A stretch of DNA of 39,955 nt from JAAGZL01 sp050297535. GTDB lineage: Bacteria > Pseudomonadota > Gammaproteobacteria > Chromatiales > Chromatiaceae. The notes under the pieces are model-generated. The model ran no database searches, had not been told where the DNA came from, and worked only from the letters and a program-made list of their open reading frames with translations. The position numbers were made by a program, and so were the translations under genes. The DNA lies in NCBI GenBank assembly GCA_050297535.1, contig JBNKSV010000020.1:1-39955 (forward strand), written 5' to 3'. Shown in pieces: positions 9,319 through 17,899 of the stretch (within the stretch, counting starts at the first letter, position 1; each line of letters begins with the position of its first letter).

Positions 9319-9443
9319 CAAAAAACTCCAAATACCAACCGAAAATTTACGGAATTGCTGATTCTAAACCCCGCCTCATGGCGCTGACAAGTAAAGCTGC
9401 CCCAATAAAGATTTAGCTAATCTTTGTTGGACCATTGGGGGCC

Positions 9444-9469
9444 TTGATAGGTAAACTCTGGACTATAAT
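9444..9469 (+). promoter_or_regulatory. candidate sigma-70 promoter for gcvR
   Basis: A perfect TATAAT at 9464-9469 lies 33 bp before the gcvR ATG. A TTGATA at 9444-9449 could serve as -35, but the 14-bp spacer is shorter than ideal, so the -10 box is the stronger evidence. Confidence 0.4.
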
Positions 9470-9502
9470 CACAAGTAGCAGGCAGGAGCAGCAATAAATA
9501 AA

Positions 9503-10042
9503 ATGTCGTCCCAACATAACTATCTCGTAATATCCGCCCTCGGCAAAGACCGTCCTGGTATCGTGGATAAACTATCCGGCGCAATCCTGAATGAAGGGTG
9601 CAACATTGCTGATAGCCGCATGACCGTACTGGGCGGAGAGTTCGCCATCATGCTCATGGTAGAAGGCAACTGGAACACCCTGGCCAAACTGGAAGATGCG
9701 GTCACGAATATGGAAGAGCAACTCGGCCTTACCATCATCGCCAAGCGCACCGGAAGCAGGGCCACCGGCAATCACACCATACCCTACGGTGTTGAGGTCG
9801 TGGCGCTGGATCACCCAGGAATCGTGCATCATCTGGCCAGCTTCTTCTCCAGACGCAACATCAACATTGAAGACATGGTTACCAATAGCTACGCCGCGGC
9901 CCACACTGGCACCCAAATGTTCTCCGTGCAGATGACCGTAGGCATACCCCACACCGAACATATCTCGACCCTGCGGGACGAATTCCTGGAATTTTGTGAC
10001 GATATGAACCTGGACGCAGTACTTGAACCCATCAAAAACTGA
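9503..10042 (+). CDS. gcvR: glycine cleavage system repressor-like ACT-domain protein
   Basis: A 179-residue protein made of two ACT domains: about residues 5-85 (LVISALGKDRPGIVDKLSGA, NIADSRMTVLG) and 95-170 (VEVVALDHPGIVHHLASFF, RNINIEDMVT). In E. coli GcvR binds GcvA and blocks activation of the glycine cleavage operon, released by glycine. No DNA-binding domain is visible, as expected. It is transcribed away from dapA, an arrangement shared with E. coli. The downstream neighbour here is a PhoH protein rather than bcp. No glycine cleavage genes are in the window, so the target is inferred. Confidence 0.88.
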   Translation: MSSQHNYLVISALGKDRPGIVDKLSGAILNEGCNIADSRMTVLGGEFAIMLMVEGNWNTLAKLEDAVTNMEEQLGLTIIAKRTGSRATGNHTIPYGVEVVALDHPGIVHHLASFFSRRNINIEDMVTNSYAAAHTGTQMFSVQMTVGIPHTEHISTLRDEFLEFCDDMNLDAVLEPIKN

Positions 10043-10106
10043 ACACCAAAGTGGCCCTGGGCAAAGTCCCTACCACAATCCCCTAAGATCATGCAGAGAC
10101 TGAAAC

Positions 10107-11519
10107 ATGCCTAAACAATCACCCATGGAAAAAAGCCTGTTTATTCTTGACACCAATGTGCTGATGCACGATCCCACGTCCATATTCAGGTTCCATGAAC
10201 ACGACGTATTCCTGCCAATGGTAGTACTGGAAGAGTTGGATAAGGCCAAAAAGGGTATGTCGGAAGTGGCCAGCAACGTGCGTCAGGTAAACCGTTTCCT
10301 GGATGAGCTGATGCAAGGGGCCAGCAAGACGGACATAGATGCAGGGCTGCCCATTCCCATACCCGCCAATGGCAAGAGCCCGATCATAGACAATCAGGGC
10401 AGATTGTATTTTCAGACTCAGGAACTATCCAGCCCGATCCACGAGACCCTGCCCGGAAACACCCCGGACAACACCATCCTGGGGACCGCACTAGCTCTGC
10501 AAGCGCGACATCCTGACACCAGGATCGTGGTCGTCTCCAAGGATATCAATCTCCGCATAAAGGCCACAGTACTCGGCATCCCGGCGGAAGACTACTTCAA
10601 TGACAAGGTGCTTGATGATGTAAACCTGCTGTATAGCGGGGAAGAGACGCTGCCGAGCGACTTCTGGGATAGCCACAGCAAAGATGTGGAATCCTGGCAG
10701 GAGGATGGGCGCACCTACTATCGGGTCACTGGTCCGGACATCAGTGAATGGTACCCGAATCAGTGCATCTCCATGGAGGGAGACTCAGGCTTCGACGCCA
10801 TCGTCCGGGGAAAGAAGGATGATGCCGCCACCATAGAGCTGCTCACCGATTATACCAATCCAAAACACTCGGTCTGGGGCATAACCGCAAGGAACCGCGA
10901 GCAGAACTACGCCCTGAATATGCTAATGGACCCCCAGTTGGATTTTGTGTCGCTGCTCGGCACCGCCGGCACCGGCAAGACCCTGCTGACCCTGGCGGCA
11001 GGTCTGGCCCAGACCCTGGACCAAAATCTCTACCGCGAGATCATTATGACCCGCGTCACTGTGCCGGTAGGTGAGGACATCGGCTTCCTGCCTGGTACCG
11101 AGGAGGAGAAGATGACCCCCTGGATGGGAGCCCTGATGGACAACCTGGAGGTGCTGACCCAAATCGAAGGCGGAGAATGGGGACGCGCCGCTACCGATGA
11201 CCTGCTGCGCAGCCGCATCCGCATCCACTCCCTCAACTTCATGCGCGGCCGCACCTTCCTGAACAAATACATCATCCTGGACGAGGCGCAGAACCTTACC
11301 CCTAAGCAGATGAAGACCCTGATCACCCGTGCCGGACCCGGGACCAAGATCGTCTGTCTGGGCAACGTATCCCAGATCGACACCCCCTATCTGACCGAAA
11401 CCACCTCCGGACTGACCTATGCGGTGGATCGCTTCAAGGGCTGGGAACACAGCGGGCACATCACCCTGCTGCGTGGCGAGCGGTCTAGATTGGCGGATTA
11501 TGCTTCGGATATTTTGTGA
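10107..11519 (+). CDS. PIN domain-PhoH ATPase fusion protein
   Basis: A 470-residue protein with two recognisable parts. Residues about 8-140 form a PIN-type RNase domain starting SLFILDTNVLMHDP (Asp15), with further acids in VVLEELDKAKKG and VVVSKDINLRIKA. Residues about 240-465 form a PhoH P-loop domain with Walker A GTAGTGKT at about 285-292, Walker B IILDEAQN at about 387-394 and the sensor-like segment GNVSQIDTPY. PIN-PhoH proteins are proposed RNA helicase-nucleases; the E. coli PhoH lacks the PIN part. It starts 64 bp after gcvR and ends facing aspS. Confidence 0.92.
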   Translation: MPKQSPMEKSLFILDTNVLMHDPTSIFRFHEHDVFLPMVVLEELDKAKKGMSEVASNVRQVNRFLDELMQGASKTDIDAGLPIPIPANGKSPIIDNQGRLYFQTQELSSPIHETLPGNTPDNTILGTALALQARHPDTRIVVVSKDINLRIKATVLGIPAEDYFNDKVLDDVNLLYSGEETLPSDFWDSHSKDVESWQEDGRTYYRVTGPDISEWYPNQCISMEGDSGFDAIVRGKKDDAATIELLTDYTNPKHSVWGITARNREQNYALNMLMDPQLDFVSLLGTAGTGKTLLTLAAGLAQTLDQNLYREIIMTRVTVPVGEDIGFLPGTEEEKMTPWMGALMDNLEVLTQIEGGEWGRAATDDLLRSRIRIHSLNFMRGRTFLNKYIILDEAQNLTPKQMKTLITRAGPGTKIVCLGNVSQIDTPYLTETTSGLTYAVDRFKGWEHSGHITLLRGERSRLADYASDIL

Positions 11520-11520
11520 T

Positions 11521-11633
11521 GTAGGAGCTAAGTCCCCTGAGCGAATATTTGTATGATCTTTTCGCCCGCAGGACGACTGCGTGGATGCAGGATGTAGAGC
11601 GACGCAGGATGCCAAAGCCGAGCAAGCTCCTAC
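11521..11633. repeat. element bounded by inverted GTAGGAGCT / AGCTCCTAC
   Basis: Directly after the PhoH stop, GTAGGAGCT (11521-11529) and its exact complement AGCTCCTAC (11625-11633) bound a 113-bp segment with internal repeats of GCAGGA(C/T)G (for example GATGCAGGATG and GACGCAGGATG). There is no coding frame. It looks like a small non-autonomous intergenic repeat that can fold on itself. Confidence 0.5.
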
Positions 11634-11695
11634 CGCATGTAATTATTCAGAGAAAATATTTGCGCGTAGTTGCAGATCACCGCTTTTAAGCCTTT

Positions 11696-11733
11696 CCCCC
11701 TCACCCTAACCCTCTCCCCCATGGGGAGAGGGG
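11696..11733. repeat. REP-like palindromic repeat
   Basis: CCCCCTCACCCTAA followed by CCCTCTCCCC-CAT-GGGGAGAGGG, a 10-bp perfect stem with a 3-base loop at 11710-11732. It lies in the 368-bp gap between the convergent phoH-like and aspS genes and could end transcription or protect 3' ends there. The gap otherwise holds only the repeats listed at 11521, 11748 and 11836. Confidence 0.7.
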
Positions 11734-11747
11734 ATAGAAAGGTATTC

Positions 11748-11784
11748 ATTCGCGTTTATTCGCGTTCATTTGCGGACAAAATAA
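11748..11784. repeat. short tandem-like repeat ATTCGCGTT / CATTTGCGGAC
   Basis: Three near-copies of ATTCGCGTT(T/C) in tandem (ATTCGCGTTT, ATTCGCGTTC, ATTTGCGGAC) are followed by AAAATAA. The last unit matches 6405-6427. It is non-coding and lies between two REP-like hairpins. Confidence 0.45.
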
Positions 11785-11835
11785 GCTCCCACGGAAAACC
11801 GTTGGAACTAAGATTGTGTACACTATGGGCATATT

Positions 11836-11871
11836 CCCCCTCACCCTAGCCCCCTCCCCCACGGGGAGAGG
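11836..11871. repeat. REP-like palindromic repeat, second copy in this gap
   Basis: CCCCCTCACCCTAG followed by CTCCCC-CAC-GGGGAG, in the same orientation as the copy at 11696. It ends 16 bp before the aspS stop codon, in a position to form a hairpin at the 3' end of the aspS transcript. Confidence 0.65.
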
Positions 11872-11887
11872 AAATCATCGGGGGAAT

Positions 11888-13687
11888 TTACTCAGTCACG
11901 GACTGCTTCTCTTCCACCTGCGGGGTACGGATACGGATAGAAAGCTCGCGCAGTTGTTCCTGACTGACATTCGAAGGCGCAGAGGTGAGCAGACAGGCGG
12001 CAGTCTGGGTCTTGGGGAAGGCCATCACATCGCGGATTGAGCTGGCGCCAGCCAGGATCATCACCAACCGATCCAGACCGAAGGCGATACCGCCGTGCGG
12101 CGGGCAACCGAAACGTAGGGCATCCAACAGGAAGCCGAACTTCTCTTTGGCCTCTTCCTCGCCTATCCCCAGCAGCTTGAACACCTTCTCCTGCACCTCT
12201 TGCCGGTGGATACGAATAGAGCCGCCACCAAGCTCGGTCCCGTTCAGCACCATGTCGTAGGCGCGGGAGAGACATGCGCCCGGATCACTATCCAACAACT
12301 CTACATGCTCTTCCTTGCAGGAGGTAAACGGGTGATGCAGTGAGGTCCAGCGCTTGGCCTTCTCGTCCCATTCGAACATGGGGAAGTCCACTACCCAGAG
12401 TGGACGCCACTCTGCATCCATCAGACCGCGATCCACGCCCAGCTTGACGCGCAGGGCGCCCAGGGCCTCGTTCACGATCTTGGCCTTATCTGCCCCGAAG
12501 AAGATCAGGTCGCCATCTTTGGCGCCGGTGCGGGCCAGGATCTCCTGCACCGCCGGTTCCGGCAGAAACTTCAGGATCGGGGACTGCAGGCCATCAAGCC
12601 CCTTAGCAATCTCGTTCACCTTGATATAGGCAAGACCCTTGGCCCCGTAGATACTTACATATTTGGTGTAATCATCTATCTCCTTACGGCTGAGTTCACA
12701 GCCATTGGGCAGACAGAGGGCGGCCACGCGACCATCTTTGTCATTGGCCGGTGCCGAAAACACCTTGAACTCCACATCCTGCATCAGGTCGCCCACATCG
12801 ACCAGCTCCAGCGGGCAACGCAGGTCCGGACGATCGGTGCCGAAACGCCGCACAGCCTCGGCATAGGTCATGCGTGGGAACGGGTTGGGCATATCCTTGC
12901 CCAGCACCTTTCTGGCTACCTGGCGGATCATCTCCTCCATCATAGTCATCAGGTCATCCTCATCCATGAAGGAGACCTCTATATCCAGCTGGGTGAATTC
13001 CGGCTGACGATCGGCGCGCAGGTCCTCGTCGCGAAAACAACGCACCACCTGATAGTAGCGATCCATGCCCGACATCATCAGCAACTGTTTAAACAGCTGT
13101 GGCGACTGCGGCAGGGCAAAAAACTGTCCCGGATGGGTGCGCGAGGGCACCAGATAGTCGCGCGCACCCTCTGGGGTGGCCTTGGTCAGCATCGGGGTTT
13201 CTATATCCAGAAAACCGTTATCATCCAGATAGTTGCGCAACATACGGGTCACCCTGGATCGCATCTGGATACGCTCCAGCATCTCTGGACGGCGCAGGTC
13301 CACATAGCGGTAGCGCAGGCGGATCTCTTCGGATACGTTTTCATGCTCGTCCAACTGGAACGGCGGGGTATCGGACCTGTTCAGAACCTCAATACCAAGT
13401 CCCAGCACCTCTATCTCACCGGTAGGTAGATCGGGATTGACCGTACCTGCGGGACGCGCCCGCACCCTGCCCTTCACCCGCAACACAAACTCGTTACGCA
13501 CCTGTTCCGCCAGAGAGAACATATCCGGTTTATCCGGATCATATACCACCTGAACCAACCCCTCCCGGTCGCGCAGGTCTATAAAGATAACCCCACCATG
13601 ATCACGGCGGCGATGTACCCAGCCACAGAGTTCAACCTCTTGATCTATGAAGGATGCGTTTAGATTTCCACAATATTGGGTGCGCAT
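11888..13687 (-). CDS. aspS: aspartyl-tRNA synthetase (class IIb)
   Basis: Charges tRNA-Asp (possibly also tRNA-Asn; the specificity type cannot be read here). Its 599 residues match the bacterial form with a GAD insertion domain (E. coli 590). In order: N-terminal OB-fold anticodon-binding domain (GWVHRRRDHGG), class II motif 1 region (ETPMLTKATPEGARDYLVPS), motif 2 (FRDEDLRADRQPEFTQLD), the bacterial insert in the middle, and motif 3 (GIAFGLDRLVMIL) near residue 545. It is the last gene of an fmdB-DUF502-aspS set. Its end faces phoH across a repeat-filled gap. Confidence 0.98.
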   Translation of the reverse strand: MRTQYCGNLNASFIDQEVELCGWVHRRRDHGGVIFIDLRDREGLVQVVYDPDKPDMFSLAEQVRNEFVLRVKGRVRARPAGTVNPDLPTGEIEVLGLGIEVLNRSDTPPFQLDEHENVSEEIRLRYRYVDLRRPEMLERIQMRSRVTRMLRNYLDDNGFLDIETPMLTKATPEGARDYLVPSRTHPGQFFALPQSPQLFKQLLMMSGMDRYYQVVRCFRDEDLRADRQPEFTQLDIEVSFMDEDDLMTMMEEMIRQVARKVLGKDMPNPFPRMTYAEAVRRFGTDRPDLRCPLELVDVGDLMQDVEFKVFSAPANDKDGRVAALCLPNGCELSRKEIDDYTKYVSIYGAKGLAYIKVNEIAKGLDGLQSPILKFLPEPAVQEILARTGAKDGDLIFFGADKAKIVNEALGALRVKLGVDRGLMDAEWRPLWVVDFPMFEWDEKAKRWTSLHHPFTSCKEEHVELLDSDPGACLSRAYDMVLNGTELGGGSIRIHRQEVQEKVFKLLGIGEEEAKEKFGFLLDALRFGCPPHGGIAFGLDRLVMILAGASSIRDVMAFPKTQTAACLLTSAPSNVSQEQLRELSIRIRTPQVEEKQSVTE

Positions 13688-13731
13688 GAAACTATTACCA
13701 TTAGCTATGTAAGGGGCCGAAGGCGGGAATG

Positions 13732-14373
13732 TTAAGGTTTGGGCTCTTCCGGCGCAAGCCCTGATGACTCCTTGGCCACATCTGGCACTACTGCACCCAT
13801 AGACATGAGCATCTTCAATCCGGCATCCACGCTCATATCCAACTCCTGGACATCCTCACGCGGCACCATGACAAAGTAGCCGCCGGTGGGATTGGGTGTA
13901 GTTGGGACATATACATTGATCACGTCCCGACCGGTCTTGCGTTGCACCTCTCCTTGATCGGTCCCGGTGAGAAATGCCAGGGTCCAGAGCCCCTTACGGG
14001 GAAACTCTATCAGCAGCACCTTGCGAAACGACTGTCCCGAGTCGGAAAACATGGTCTCCGCCAGTTGCTTGGCCCCGGAGTATACCGATCGTACCAATGG
14101 GACATGGGACAAGAACCGCTCCCATAACTTGACCAGTTTACGTCCGAACAGATTTGCGGCAAGCAGGCCGGTAAGCATGACTACGACGAAGGAGATCAAT
14201 ACCCCCAGCCCGGGAATGGCGAAACCCAGAAGATTTTCCGGGCGGTAGGCCGCCGGTATCAACAAAATGCTGCCATCCAGCCAATTAATAAGCAGACGCA
14301 CCACCAGGATCGTGATACCGAGCGGCACCCAAATAAGCAATCCTGCGATTAGATAGCGTCTGAATGTAGGCAT
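13732..14373 (-). CDS. DUF502 family inner membrane protein
   Basis: A 213-residue protein with two membrane segments near the N-terminus: about residues 6-28 (LIAGLLIWVPLGITILVV) and 52-75 (ISFVVVMLTGLLAANLFG). A conserved soluble part follows (PLVRSVYSGAKQLAETMFS, FPRKGLWTLAFLTG, VPTTPNPTGGYFVMVP). This is the DUF502 signature; no biochemical role is established. It is frequently found between fmdB and aspS in proteobacteria, as here (9 bp after the fmdB-like gene, 44 bp before aspS). Confidence 0.9.
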   Translation of the reverse strand: MPTFRRYLIAGLLIWVPLGITILVVRLLINWLDGSILLIPAAYRPENLLGFAIPGLGVLISFVVVMLTGLLAANLFGRKLVKLWERFLSHVPLVRSVYSGAKQLAETMFSDSGQSFRKVLLIEFPRKGLWTLAFLTGTDQGEVQRKTGRDVINVYVPTTPNPTGGYFVMVPREDVQELDMSVDAGLKMLMSMGAVVPDVAKESSGLAPEEPKP

Positions 14374-14382
14374 TGTTCTAAA

Positions 14383-14652
14383 CTACTTTTCGGACGAACA
14401 ACATCCAGTGCAACAGGCCGGAGCTGGCTTAGACTCACCTTTCCCGCTATCGCACAGGTTCTTTTTTTTGTCCTGTTTGAAATCGGTCTCATACCAACCA
14501 GAGCCCTTTAGTCTGAACCCGGCGGCCGATATCAGCTTTTTTAATTTGGGTTCTCCACACTTGGGACAAATCTCAAGCGGCGCATCGCTCAGCTTTTGCA
14601 GCTTCTCCAGATGTTCACCGCAGGCCTCACAACTATACTCATAAATAGGCAT
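14383..14652 (-). CDS. FmdB-family zinc-ribbon protein
   Basis: An 89-residue protein starting MPIYEYSCEACGEHLEKLQK, the standard FmdB/CxxC zinc-ribbon opening. Paired CxxC motifs CEAC and CPKC probably bind one zinc. The C-terminus is rich in cysteine (PACCTGCCSSEK), an additional possible metal site. I chose ATG 14652 because MPIYEY is the universal start; the frame is open eight codons further upstream. It is the first gene of the fmdB-DUF502-aspS set. The family is named for a formamidase regulator, but its real function is unknown. Confidence 0.9.
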   Translation of the reverse strand: MPIYEYSCEACGEHLEKLQKLSDAPLEICPKCGEPKLKKLISAAGFRLKGSGWYETDFKQDKKKNLCDSGKGESKPAPACCTGCCSSEK

Positions 14653-15090
14653 TGTTCTAACTCTCAAATCTATCAAAAACTTTGGGTAATAACCTGCTCA
14701 AGCAACTGGCATATGGGGACACAGATATAAAAAATAAACCCGCCACATGGATCCGGCATCTATCTGACCAAGACGGTTGAACCGACCGGATGGTCTTACT
14801 GTTGCGGCAAGCTGACCCAAGGGCCAAAGTCAGGTGGATTCTACCATAACATACTATCGTAACTAGAATTTAGGGAAGTTTTCGATCGCTGAACAGATAC
14901 TGAGAGATGTGCGACGTCCCTGCAACCCGAGACTTTTACGCCCAGCATGGATCACTTAGAACTAACGATGGGGCTGAAGCTGGCCACATACGGCACAGTG
15001 CGCGTTGATTGCCACCCCACTCTTTATGGCAGTCTACAAAACGATAGCGAATGGAAAAATCATCGCATTCTCGAACCGAACTACCTGGAT
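14653..15090. other. 438-bp intergenic region without a supported gene
   Basis: It separates the minus-strand PilZ gene from the fmdB-like gene. It holds a candidate promoter at 14838-14846 and a half-copy of the window's palindromic repeat, GGGGACACAGAT, at 14715-14726. A plus-strand frame from 14947 runs on antisense to the PilZ gene and has no ribosome binding site or recognisable family. I see nothing else in the stretch. Confidence 0.5.
14838..14846 (-). promoter_or_regulatory. candidate extended -10 promoter for fmdB-DUF502-aspS
   Basis: On the minus strand TGGTAGAAT is an extended -10 (TGn + TAGAAT, 5 of 6 to TATAAT). It would give a leader of roughly 180 nt before the FmdB start. No good -35 is visible, so this is tentative. 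Confidence 0.25.
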
Positions 15091-15720
15091 CTACCCAATC
15101 TCACGACTTTCTCGACGTCGTCTAAGCATATCGCCCTGGCGTTTCACTACATGGCGTATAAGCAGATCCCGGTCATTTTCCCGCATGTGCATAAAGTTGA
15201 CCCGAATGAAATAATTGAATCCACCTACCGTCTCATCCACCTGATCACAACCCACCACCTCACCGAAGGTAATAATCCCGGTAAACGATGGCACCAATAA
15301 CAATCGCAGCTCCAACAAAGACCCCATAACCACAGGTTGTGAGGAGTAGAAGGCCAGACCGGAGGCGCTAAGATTCACTGGCTGCGCTGGCTGTTCCACC
15401 AGATCATTATTGTAAGAAAACAACGCCCTTCCGAGTATGTCTATTTTGTTGTTTATGGCCTTTAGGTACTCGGCAATATCCGGCTCCGCACTCTCGATCC
15501 TGTGCATAACCACGGCCATATTCTGATTAATGGATGCGATACTGCCCATGACCGTAAAATTGCCTTCCAACTCCATAGCCACCTGCTCTTTTCTGTCCTC
15601 CAGATCCCCCTTGGATATCTCCTGATAACTCAGGCTTATAGAGTCATCTATCCGGAAGAAATTCCTTCTTTCGACAATCTCATCGGTCATTTCTTTATCA
15701 CTACCCATGTCTTTCCCCAT
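15091..15720 (-). CDS. PilZ-domain c-di-GMP-binding protein, stator-linked
   Basis: A 209-residue protein. An early arginine patch ERRNFFRIDD (about residues 17-26) is followed by a helical region (about 30-110). A PilZ core contains the second signature element NLSASGLAF (about 118-126, matching [DN]xSxxG). The RxxxR and NxSxxG elements are those that grip c-di-GMP in PilZ proteins. It lies 11 bp after pomB and on the same strand, so it is probably the third gene of the stator operon. I infer a brake or control role like YcgR acting on the flagellar motor. No membrane segment is present, so it is cytoplasmic. Confidence 0.82.
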   Translation of the reverse strand: MGKDMGSDKEMTDEIVERRNFFRIDDSISLSYQEISKGDLEDRKEQVAMELEGNFTVMGSIASINQNMAVVMHRIESAEPDIAEYLKAINNKIDILGRALFSYNNDLVEQPAQPVNLSASGLAFYSSQPVVMGSLLELRLLLVPSFTGIITFGEVVGCDQVDETVGGFNYFIRVNFMHMRENDRDLLIRHVVKRQGDMLRRRRESREIG

Positions 15721-15731
15721 ACAAATAAAAC

Positions 15732-16964
15732 CTATCGGGCCACATCCATAACATCTCTCTTACCATCCTCTTCACCCCGCACGATGATCAATTCGACCCG
15801 ACGGTTTTTGGCCCTGTTCTCAGGGCTGTCATTCGGAACCAGGGGACGAGAATCGGCATACCCCTCGATCAATACTCTATCTTCCGCTATCCCCGGATTC
15901 AGCAGGAGCGCATGCACTACCGTTACTGCCCGACCTGAGGATAGCTCCCAGTTAGAACGGAATTTAGAATTGTATATAGGTATATTATCCGTGTGGCCGG
16001 CAACAATAATCCTGCCGGGAGATCTGACCAGGGCATCGCTTATCCGGTCGATCACATCGAGAAATCCCGGATTAAAATCAGCACTACCAGATGGGAAAGA
16101 GCCCTTCTCCTGGATGCGGATGATGATCTTGGATTCGGCGGCCTCCACCGTCAGCAGACCTTCTGCAATCTCTTTCTCCAGGATCTTCTGTAACTCCTGG
16201 GCCTGCCGGTTCACCTCTTCCTGCATCCTCTCTTTCGCCTCTCGCTCCAGTTTTTCCTGTTCCGCCTCATCCAGCTTCTGCTGCTGATCCTGGGCTATCT
16301 TTTCCAGTTCCTCTTTGAGCTCCTGCATGGCCTGTTTAAACTCTCCGAGTTTTTCCTGATCCATCTGTTGCAACTGCTCGGTGTTTTCTTCTATCACCTT
16401 CTCCATGGCTACAATCTTGTCTAACAGCTTATCCACCTTGTTCTGCAACTCCTGCTTTGCGGCCTCCAACTCTTCTTGCAGTTGCTGTACCAGCTTTTGC
16501 AGCTCCGCCAATTTCTCCTGATCGGCCTGTTGCAGTTGTTCCTTTTGTTCCTCTATGGTCTTCTCCATCTCCGCAAGCTTCTCTTGCATCTGCTCCATCT
16601 TGGATCGCAATTCATTTTCATCCTGACCCTCGCTCTTCTTCTGATCTGGCACTTCCAGTTGTTCCTTCTCCTCTTCTACGGTCTGCTGCTGCAATTCTGG
16701 TATGGGGGTGGTTTCTGAAGAGACCGACGGACTAAACTCCTGCTTGATTATGCTGGTACCCATAACCACTTCCATAACCTGCTTCTCACGCTGCACACCG
16801 AAGGCGTCCTTCATGGACTCAGCCATCTTCTTGAAACGGGTGGCGTCCACCTCGGCAAAAGAGAGAAGCAAAACGAAAAAGCACATCAGCAGAGACATCA
16901 TATCGGCGAAGGTAGCCAACCATGCCGGTTGTCCTTCTTCACATTTTGGACAATCTTTGGCCAC
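15732..16964 (-). CDS. pomB: flagellar stator protein PomB/MotB with long coiled coil
   Basis: Peptidoglycan-anchoring stator subunit of the flagellar motor. The N-terminus is PomB-like: QPAWLATFADMMSLLMCFFV, with ion-carrying Asp21 in the single membrane helix (about 15-40) and the post-helix segment SFAEVDATRFKKMAESMK. Residues about 100-260 are a long charged coiled coil with repeated EEQ/EQLQQ(A/M)DQEKL units. The C-terminal OmpA-like domain (about 273-405) carries VAGHTDNIPI and NRRVELIIV. At 410 residues it is about 95 longer than Vibrio PomB (about 315), almost all in the coiled coil. GTG start immediately after the pomA stop. Sodium use is inferred from the PomB likeness. Confidence 0.93.
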   Translation of the reverse strand: MAKDCPKCEEGQPAWLATFADMMSLLMCFFVLLLSFAEVDATRFKKMAESMKDAFGVQREKQVMEVVMGTSIIKQEFSPSVSSETTPIPELQQQTVEEEKEQLEVPDQKKSEGQDENELRSKMEQMQEKLAEMEKTIEEQKEQLQQADQEKLAELQKLVQQLQEELEAAKQELQNKVDKLLDKIVAMEKVIEENTEQLQQMDQEKLGEFKQAMQELKEELEKIAQDQQQKLDEAEQEKLEREAKERMQEEVNRQAQELQKILEKEIAEGLLTVEAAESKIIIRIQEKGSFPSGSADFNPGFLDVIDRISDALVRSPGRIIVAGHTDNIPIYNSKFRSNWELSSGRAVTVVHALLLNPGIAEDRVLIEGYADSRPLVPNDSPENRAKNRRVELIIVRGEEDGKRDVMDVAR

Positions 16965-17726
16965 TTACTGCTCCTCGTCCTTTCCCCGCTTAGCGGAAGG
17001 CAGAAAGGTGGACAGTAATTGTTCCAGAACCCTTGGATTCATACCCTCTTGAATACCGGAGATGGTTTCCAGGATCAGGTTTTTATTGGTCTTCTCCAGC
17101 TGACTGGCCCGTTCCAGTTTAACGGCGAGGGGAGTGGCAAAGGCGTTTGCAATGATGGAGCCGTACAGTGTCGTCAACAAGGCAACGGCCATGGCGGGAC
17201 CGATACTCGCCGGGTCTGACATGTTGGCCAGCATCTGCACCAGACCAACCAGGGTGCCGATCATACCCATAGCCGGGGCCATGGTAGCCATGTTTTTGAA
17301 CATGGTCTGACCTACCATATGGCGCTCAATGGTCAGGTCAATGTCTCGCGTCAACATTCTTTGCACCAAGGCAGGATCATGTCCATCCACGCACAGACCT
17401 ATGCCCAGCTTCAGAAAATCGTTACTGATCTCCTGATTTTCCAGTGCCAGCAATCCGTTTTTACGTGCGACATCTGCCAGTTGAACAGCCTCTTCAATCA
17501 GCTTGTTTGAATCGTAGGTTTGGTAAAAGAAAGCCTTCATGGCGATTCCGAAGGATCCTAAAAAGTCCTTTAGAGACACCTCCATCAGGGTTATCATAAA
17601 GGTGCCGCCGACCACAATCAGGACAGACGGCACGTTGACGAACAGCATAAAATCACCGCCAGACGCAATAGCCCCGATAATGATGCCAAAACCACCTAGC
17701 AAACCTATAAGAGTTGCGATATCCAC
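16965..17726 (-). CDS. pomA: flagellar stator protein PomA/MotA
   Basis: Ion-channel stator subunit that generates torque with FliG. It has 253 residues, the same length as Vibrio PomA, and similar landmarks: an N-terminal helix (MDIATLIGLLGGFGII), a second helix (VPSVLIVVGGTFMITLME), a cytoplasmic loop with charged residues (about 90-140), then PAMGMIGTLVGLVQML and PAMAVALLTTLYGSIIANA as helices 3 and 4. GTG start with AGGGGA eight bases upstream. It is the first gene of a pomA-pomB-PilZ operon. A sigma-28-like promoter lies about 60 bp upstream. No other flagellar genes are in the window. Confidence 0.94.
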   Translation of the reverse strand: MDIATLIGLLGGFGIIIGAIASGGDFMLFVNVPSVLIVVGGTFMITLMEVSLKDFLGSFGIAMKAFFYQTYDSNKLIEEAVQLADVARKNGLLALENQEISNDFLKLGIGLCVDGHDPALVQRMLTRDIDLTIERHMVGQTMFKNMATMAPAMGMIGTLVGLVQMLANMSDPASIGPAMAVALLTTLYGSIIANAFATPLAVKLERASQLEKTNKNLILETISGIQEGMNPRVLEQLLSTFLPSAKRGKDEEQ

Positions 17727-17785
17727 TAGGATCTTCCCCTTAAATCTAAATACACTGTTGCCGGAAAATATAATTGCTGTATCTG

Positions 17786-17812
17786 ATAGCGGTATCTGCG
17801 TTAAAAACTTTA
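17786..17812 (-). promoter_or_regulatory. candidate sigma-28 (FliA) promoter for pomAB-PilZ
   Basis: On the minus strand TAAAGTTT (17812-17805) equals the sigma-28 -35 consensus. After an 11-base spacer comes ACCGCTAT (17793-17786), matching 5 of 8 bases of the -10 consensus GCCGATAA. Transcription would begin near 17778, about 50 nt before the GTG of pomA. Late motility genes such as motAB are sigma-28 targets in enterobacteria, which fits. Confidence 0.5.
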
Positions 17813-17899
17813 GTTCTTATTTGCCCTATGCGGCCACAAATTACCTACAAAACAGGCACACGCTTATTACCAAGCAAACATAGACCAATGGCGCGCTAA

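Noticed and set aside
14947..15300. Plus-strand open frame of 117 codons next to the stator operon
   Set aside because: More than half is antisense to the PilZ gene, no ribosome binding site precedes it and the translation shows no family features.
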